This document shows, one piece after another, positions 60,976-64,000 of a stretch of DNA of 64,000 bases. Source of the DNA: Methylacidimicrobium sp. B4 (lineage in GTDB: Bacteria; Verrucomicrobiota; Verrucomicrobiia; Methylacidiphilales; Methylacidiphilaceae); NCBI RefSeq assembly GCF_017310545.1, contig NZ_CP066203.1, positions 1,426,001 to 1,490,000 of the forward strand, given 5' to 3'. How positions within the stretch are numbered: the stretch's first letter is position 1; each line of letters starts with the position of its first letter. Made by a program: the position numbers and the translations under genes. The notes under the pieces were generated by a model that did no database searches, was not told the DNA's origin, and saw only the letters and a program-made list of their open reading frames with translations.

Positions 60976-61674
60976 TCACGGATCCTCCGCTGGCTCCGGA
61001 GGCTTGCGGCGTTGGAGAGTCCGAATGTTGAACTCGCGGATCGCGTGATCGCTCGGCCATGAGGGGCCGAGCGCTCTCCGCAGTTGGGTTATGACTTCCG
61101 CGTCTGATCCGGCGGCAAGGACGATCTGCTCCATGGTCTGCGGGTCAACGCAGAGAAACTCCATGACTGCGCGATCCTCTTTGCGCACGAAGGGAGCGAT
61201 GGAGGGGGCGAATCCCGCGGAGAACTGCCGGATCGAGTCGATGAGATGGGGAAGCTGCGCGATCCCTGCCAGACGCTCGTCAGGCCGGCGGCAGGCGGGG
61301 AAGGCCCCGGCCTCGACCGGAAGTCCCGCGTTGTGCCATGCCTCCCAGCCGCCAGCGAGGGAATGAGCGGTTGCGAAGCCCATTTGCACGAGCCAATCCG
61401 CGGCGAGGAGGGATCGGTCACCGACGCGGCTGTAGCAGAGGATCGGGACCTCTCCTTTCGGGAGTTTCGACTCGATTTCTCCGGGAAACTGGCCGAACTC
61501 CCAGTGGATCGCCTTTGGGAGATGTCCAGCGATCCATTGGCGTGGGTGGCGCAGGTCGATGCAGATCCCCCTCCCCTCCCGCACCCAGTGGAAGGCTTGC
61601 GCTGGGGAGAGCTCCGGGATGCGTTGCCGCAGAGAGTCGAGGAGGAGTCGATAGCGGGGAGCCATGACCATCAT
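60976..61674 (-). CDS. Rhodanese-like domain fused to DUF5069
   Basis: A 232-aa protein. Residues about 20-115 are a rhodanese-like domain: [22 protein letters not shown], then [11 protein letters not shown] (78-88) and [13 protein letters not shown]. In active rhodaneses the loop reads C-R-x-G-x-R-S; here the aligned position is Ser82, and the only nearby Cys (Cys80) lies two residues earlier, so sulfurtransfer is probably lost. Residues about 130-205 match DUF5069 ([32 protein letters not shown]). The ATG overlaps the mnmG stop (ATGA). It may be a scaffold or thiol binder near tRNA wobble-uridine modification (inference). Confidence 0.78.
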   Translation of the reverse strand: MMVMAPRYRLLLDSLRQRIPELSPAQAFHWVREGRGICIDLRHPRQWIAGHLPKAIHWEFGQFPGEIESKLPKGEVPILCYSRVGDRSLLAADWLVQMGFATAHSLAGGWEAWHNAGLPVEAGAFPACRRPDERLAGIAQLPHLIDSIRQFSAGFAPSIAPFVRKEDRAVMEFLCVDPQTMEQIVLAAGSDAEVITQLRRALGPSWPSDHAIREFNIRTLQRRKPPEPAEDP

Positions 61675-63566
61675 CCGCCGCTGGAAAGGCTTACCGTGGG
61701 TGCGGAAGCTCCGTGGGGATTCCCTTTCTTCAGGGCGACCATCAGCACCGCGAGGTCGGCAGGGTTGACCCCGGGAATCCGGGCGGCTTGCCCCAAGGTC
61801 GCCGGACGGATCTGTTGCAGCTTCTCCCTTGCTTCCTGCTTTAGGCCCGAGACCTGCTGAAAATCGATCCAGGGAGGAAGAATCGCTTCTTCCATCGAGC
61901 GGGTTCGTTCGATCTGCTGTCGTTCTCGATCGATGTAGCCCGCATATTTGACTTCGCATTCGATGTGCGCGGCGATCTCCGGTTCGACATTCCGGAAAGG
62001 CTCTGGCAGATCCACCCAGGCAAAATCAGGACGGCGAAGCCATCCCAGGAGCGTGCTTCCTTCCTTTCTGGCTTCGTGCAGAGCCCTTCTGAGCTCTTCG
62101 ATTCGCCGCATTTTCGCAAGCCACTTCTTGTGCCGCTGCGGAGAAAGAGTGCCGACGGCGAAGCCGATCTCGGAAAGGCGGACATCCGCGTTGTCCTGAC
62201 GCAAAACGAGGCGATGCTCCGCTCGCGCGGTGAACATGCGATAAGGTTCCCGGATAGGGCGAGTGACCAGGTCGTCGATCAAGACTCCGATGTACGCTTG
62301 GTCGCGCCGCAGCAGGACCGGCGGCTCGCCGCGCACGGTACGGGCGGCGTTGATTCCCGCGATGATCCCCTGAGCCGCCGCCTCCTCGTAACCGGAAGTC
62401 CCATTGATCTGGCCGGCCAGGAAGAGACGTCCGATTCGCTTGGTTTCCAGGGAAGGGGAGAGCTGCGTCGCGGGGCAATAGTCATATTCCACCGCATAAC
62501 CGGGCCGCAGGATGTGAGCCTTTTCGAGCCCGGGGATCGTCTGAAGGAAGGTGCATTGGACCGAAAAAGGGAGGCTGGTCGAAGCGCCATTGACGTAGAA
62601 CTCTTGGGTCTGTCTTCCCTCGGGCTCAAGAAAAATCTGGTGGCGTTCGCGCTCGGCAAAACGGACAACCTTGTCCTCGATCGAAGGGCAGTAGCGCGGG
62701 CCTACGCCTTCGATTTTTCCGGAGTACATGGCGGAGAGATGGAGATTGTCTCGGATCACCCGATGGGTGTCCGTTGTCGTATGGGTGATCCAGCAAGGTA
62801 ATTGTTCCACGTGGAACCATCGACCATCCCACCGGTTGAGGGTGAATGGCTCTCCCTCTCTTCCGAACAGCTCGTCGGGAAAAAGAGAAAACGTGGGCGG
62901 AGGGACATCTCCAGGCTGTCGCTCGCAGGCTCCGAAGTCGATCGTCCGTCCGTTCACGCGCGGCGGGGTTCCGGTCTTCAGGCGACCGATCTCAAACCCC
63001 AGCCTCTTCAGCTCGAGCGACAAGCCGCTGCTGCCCTCTCCCGCCCTCCCGCCGGGACGCTGCTCCGATCCCACATGGATCAGCCCACGAAGAAACGTCC
63101 CTGTAGTAATGACAAGTGCCCTTCCCAGGAACTCGACGCCGAGGTCGGTGACCAGACCCACCACGGCATCGTCCTTTACGCAAAGTTTTGCGACCGAGCC
63201 CTGCTGGAGGTCCAAGCCGGGCATCGACTCGCAGATCGCCTTCAGCCGGAACTGGTAGGCCTTTTTGTCGCACTGGGCTCGGGGAGACTGTACGCTCGGT
63301 CCTTTTCGGCGATTGAGCATACGAAACTGAATGCCAGTCGCATCGGTGTTTTGCGCCATGACGCCGCCCAGCGCATCGATCTCCCGAACCAATATCCCTT
63401 TTGCCACCCCGCCGATCGAGGGATTGCACGACATTTGACCGATCGCATCGAGCTGGAGGGTCAGGAGCAGGACGTCACACCCGATCCGAGCCGCCGCCAG
63501 GGCCGCTTCCACGCCCGCGTGCCCGCCCCCGACCACAATCACATCGTATTCCTTGGGCCAACGCAT
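61671..63566 (-). CDS. mnmG: tRNA uridine-5-carboxymethylaminomethyl(34) synthesis enzyme MnmG (GidA)
   Basis: An FAD enzyme that, with MnmE, adds the cmnm5/nm5 group to wobble U34. The 631-aa protein has the FAD motif [12 protein letters not shown] near residue 11, SCNPSIGG, the MnmG signature [10 protein letters not shown]-like [25 protein letters not shown] and [15 protein letters not shown] with its C-terminal helical domain ending in [19 protein letters not shown] 63566 has GGGGAAAAG upstream. The rhodanese-DUF5069 gene follows by a 4-nt overlap. It is divergent from dnaB, 68 nt away. Confidence 0.97.
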   Translation of the reverse strand: MRWPKEYDVIVVGGGHAGVEAALAAARIGCDVLLLTLQLDAIGQMSCNPSIGGVAKGILVREIDALGGVMAQNTDATGIQFRMLNRRKGPSVQSPRAQCDKKAYQFRLKAICESMPGLDLQQGSVAKLCVKDDAVVGLVTDLGVEFLGRALVITTGTFLRGLIHVGSEQRPGGRAGEGSSGLSLELKRLGFEIGRLKTGTPPRVNGRTIDFGACERQPGDVPPPTFSLFPDELFGREGEPFTLNRWDGRWFHVEQLPCWITHTTTDTHRVIRDNLHLSAMYSGKIEGVGPRYCPSIEDKVVRFAERERHQIFLEPEGRQTQEFYVNGASTSLPFSVQCTFLQTIPGLEKAHILRPGYAVEYDYCPATQLSPSLETKRIGRLFLAGQINGTSGYEEAAAQGIIAGINAARTVRGEPPVLLRRDQAYIGVLIDDLVTRPIREPYRMFTARAEHRLVLRQDNADVRLSEIGFAVGTLSPQRHKKWLAKMRRIEELRRALHEARKEGSTLLGWLRRPDFAWVDLPEPFRNVEPEIAAHIECEVKYAGYIDRERQQIERTRSMEEAILPPWIDFQQVSGLKQEAREKLQQIRPATLGQAARIPGVNPADLAVLMVALKKGNPHGASAPTVSLSSGG

Positions 63567-63634
63567 TCTTTTCCCCGGGGCTGAAAGAGAGTTTCGCTCT
63601 CGGTGCCGCCGTCCCTCTCTGTTATCCTGGCCTT

Positions 63635-64000
63635 GTGTCCCGAGCCAAGGCCGCCGTCAATGAGTTTCCGTCCGATGCCTCCCTCCCTGCCATTCTCTAT
63701 AGCGCAGAGGCGGAGCGAGCCGTTCTCGGCTCTCTCCTCCTCCACCCGGATCTCGTACTTAATCAAGCTTTCGAGACTCTCTCCTCTGACGACTTCTTCG
63801 TCCCCGCACACCGGGTGCTCTTCGACCTCTTCCGATCGATGGACGCGCGTCATCAAGCGATCGACGTGCTCACCGTTCACCAGAGCCTCGTCGATACCAA
63901 CCTTGCCGCCGAGGTCGGAAGCCCCGCGCTCCTTGCGGAATTAACGGCCTCCTTTTCGAGCCATCTCAACATTGGCACCTACCTTCAGCTGGTCAAAGAC
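63635..64000 (+). CDS. dnaB: Replicative DNA helicase DnaB (N-terminal part; cut by window end)
   Basis: 122 codons of a DnaB helicase. After about 20 residues the N-terminal domain follows with [45 protein letters not shown] and [20 protein letters not shown], the typical helical-hairpin domain used for hexamer and primase contacts. The start is GTG 63635, the best available; no clear ribosome site precedes it. The RecA-like motor domain is beyond the window. It is divergent from mnmG. Confidence 0.93.
   Translation, partial: MSRAKAAVNEFPSDASLPAILYSAEAERAVLGSLLLHPDLVLNQAFETLSSDDFFVPAHRVLFDLFRSMDARHQAIDVLTVHQSLVDTNLAAEVGSPALLAELTASFSSHLNIGTYLQLVKD

Noticed and set aside
1-64000. Prophage, insertion sequence, CRISPR or toxin-antitoxin islands
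   Set aside because: No integrase, transposase, cas gene, direct-repeat array or small paired toxin genes were found; most gaps are under 350 nt.

Overview
The window is a 64 kb stretch of GC-rich (by eye about 60 % or more) bacterial chromosome packed with housekeeping genes. No rRNA, transposase, prophage, CRISPR array or other mobile element was seen. It has DnaA, the beta clamp, the start of DnaB, two tRNAs, two ribosomal proteins, and the arginine, NAD, histidine, riboflavin, Fe-S and phospholipid pathways. The periplasmic glucan pair OpgG/OpgH, an outer-membrane beta-barrel protein and LspA indicate a diderm. The protein styles (rhodanese-DUF5069 fusion, SufT with SufBCD, tandem PilT-like ATPases, many GTG/TTG starts) suggest Verrucomicrobiota, possibly the Methylacidiphilum/Methylacidimicrobium group. 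That placement is inference, because no 16S gene is present.

Layout. 1-5.9 kb: ADP-forming acyl-CoA synthetase (cut by the window edge), PEP synthase and an acyltransferase/acyl-AMP ligase fusion. 6-12.2 kb: a secreted protein, an outer-membrane protein and an opgG-X-opgH operon. 12.3-15.1 kb: RlmI-type methyltransferase, lysine 2,3-aminomutase and tRNA-Tyr. 15.2-20.9 kb: a minus-strand series ugd-purA-uppS-cdsA-psd-pssA whose last four genes overlap or nearly abut. 21-26.6 kb: nadA, then divergently a glutamine-synthetase-family enzyme, hisC and a secreted protein made of two GNA1162/DUF799-like repeats. 26.6-32.8 kb: a minus-strand run dnaA-dnaN-hypothetical-lspA-response regulator-histidine kinase with DnaA-box-like sequences on both sides of dnaA (candidate oriC).

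32.8-39.2 kb: aroE, the coupled pair cysE-cysteine desulfurase, an NAD(P)-binding epimerase and two secreted proteins including a cell-wall amidase. 39.3-43.5 kb: sufC-sufB-sufD-sufT without its own desulfurase; the upstream desulfurase could supply sulfur. 43.8-46.2 kb: tRNA-Pro and two divergent PilT-like ATPases. 46.4-49.7 kb: hisB, an aberrant dihydropteroate-synthase-like protein and ilvB. 49.9-56.3 kb: rplM-rpsI followed by argC-argJ-argB-argD-argF, five steps of arginine synthesis from N-acetylglutamate to citrulline (ArgJ recycles the acetyl group). 56.3-64 kb: riboflavin synthase and an SDR, an EgtD-like methyltransferase, ComEC, a rhodanese-DUF5069 protein coupled to mnmG, and the start of dnaB.

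No obviously new defence or mobile system was found. The most interesting items are proteins that keep a known fold but have lost or changed signature residues (DHPS-like, both PilT-like ATPases, rhodanese, EgtD-like), the duplicated DUF799 protein, an rplM promoter that leaves almost no leader, and a perfect inverted repeat at the likely ilvB transcription start.
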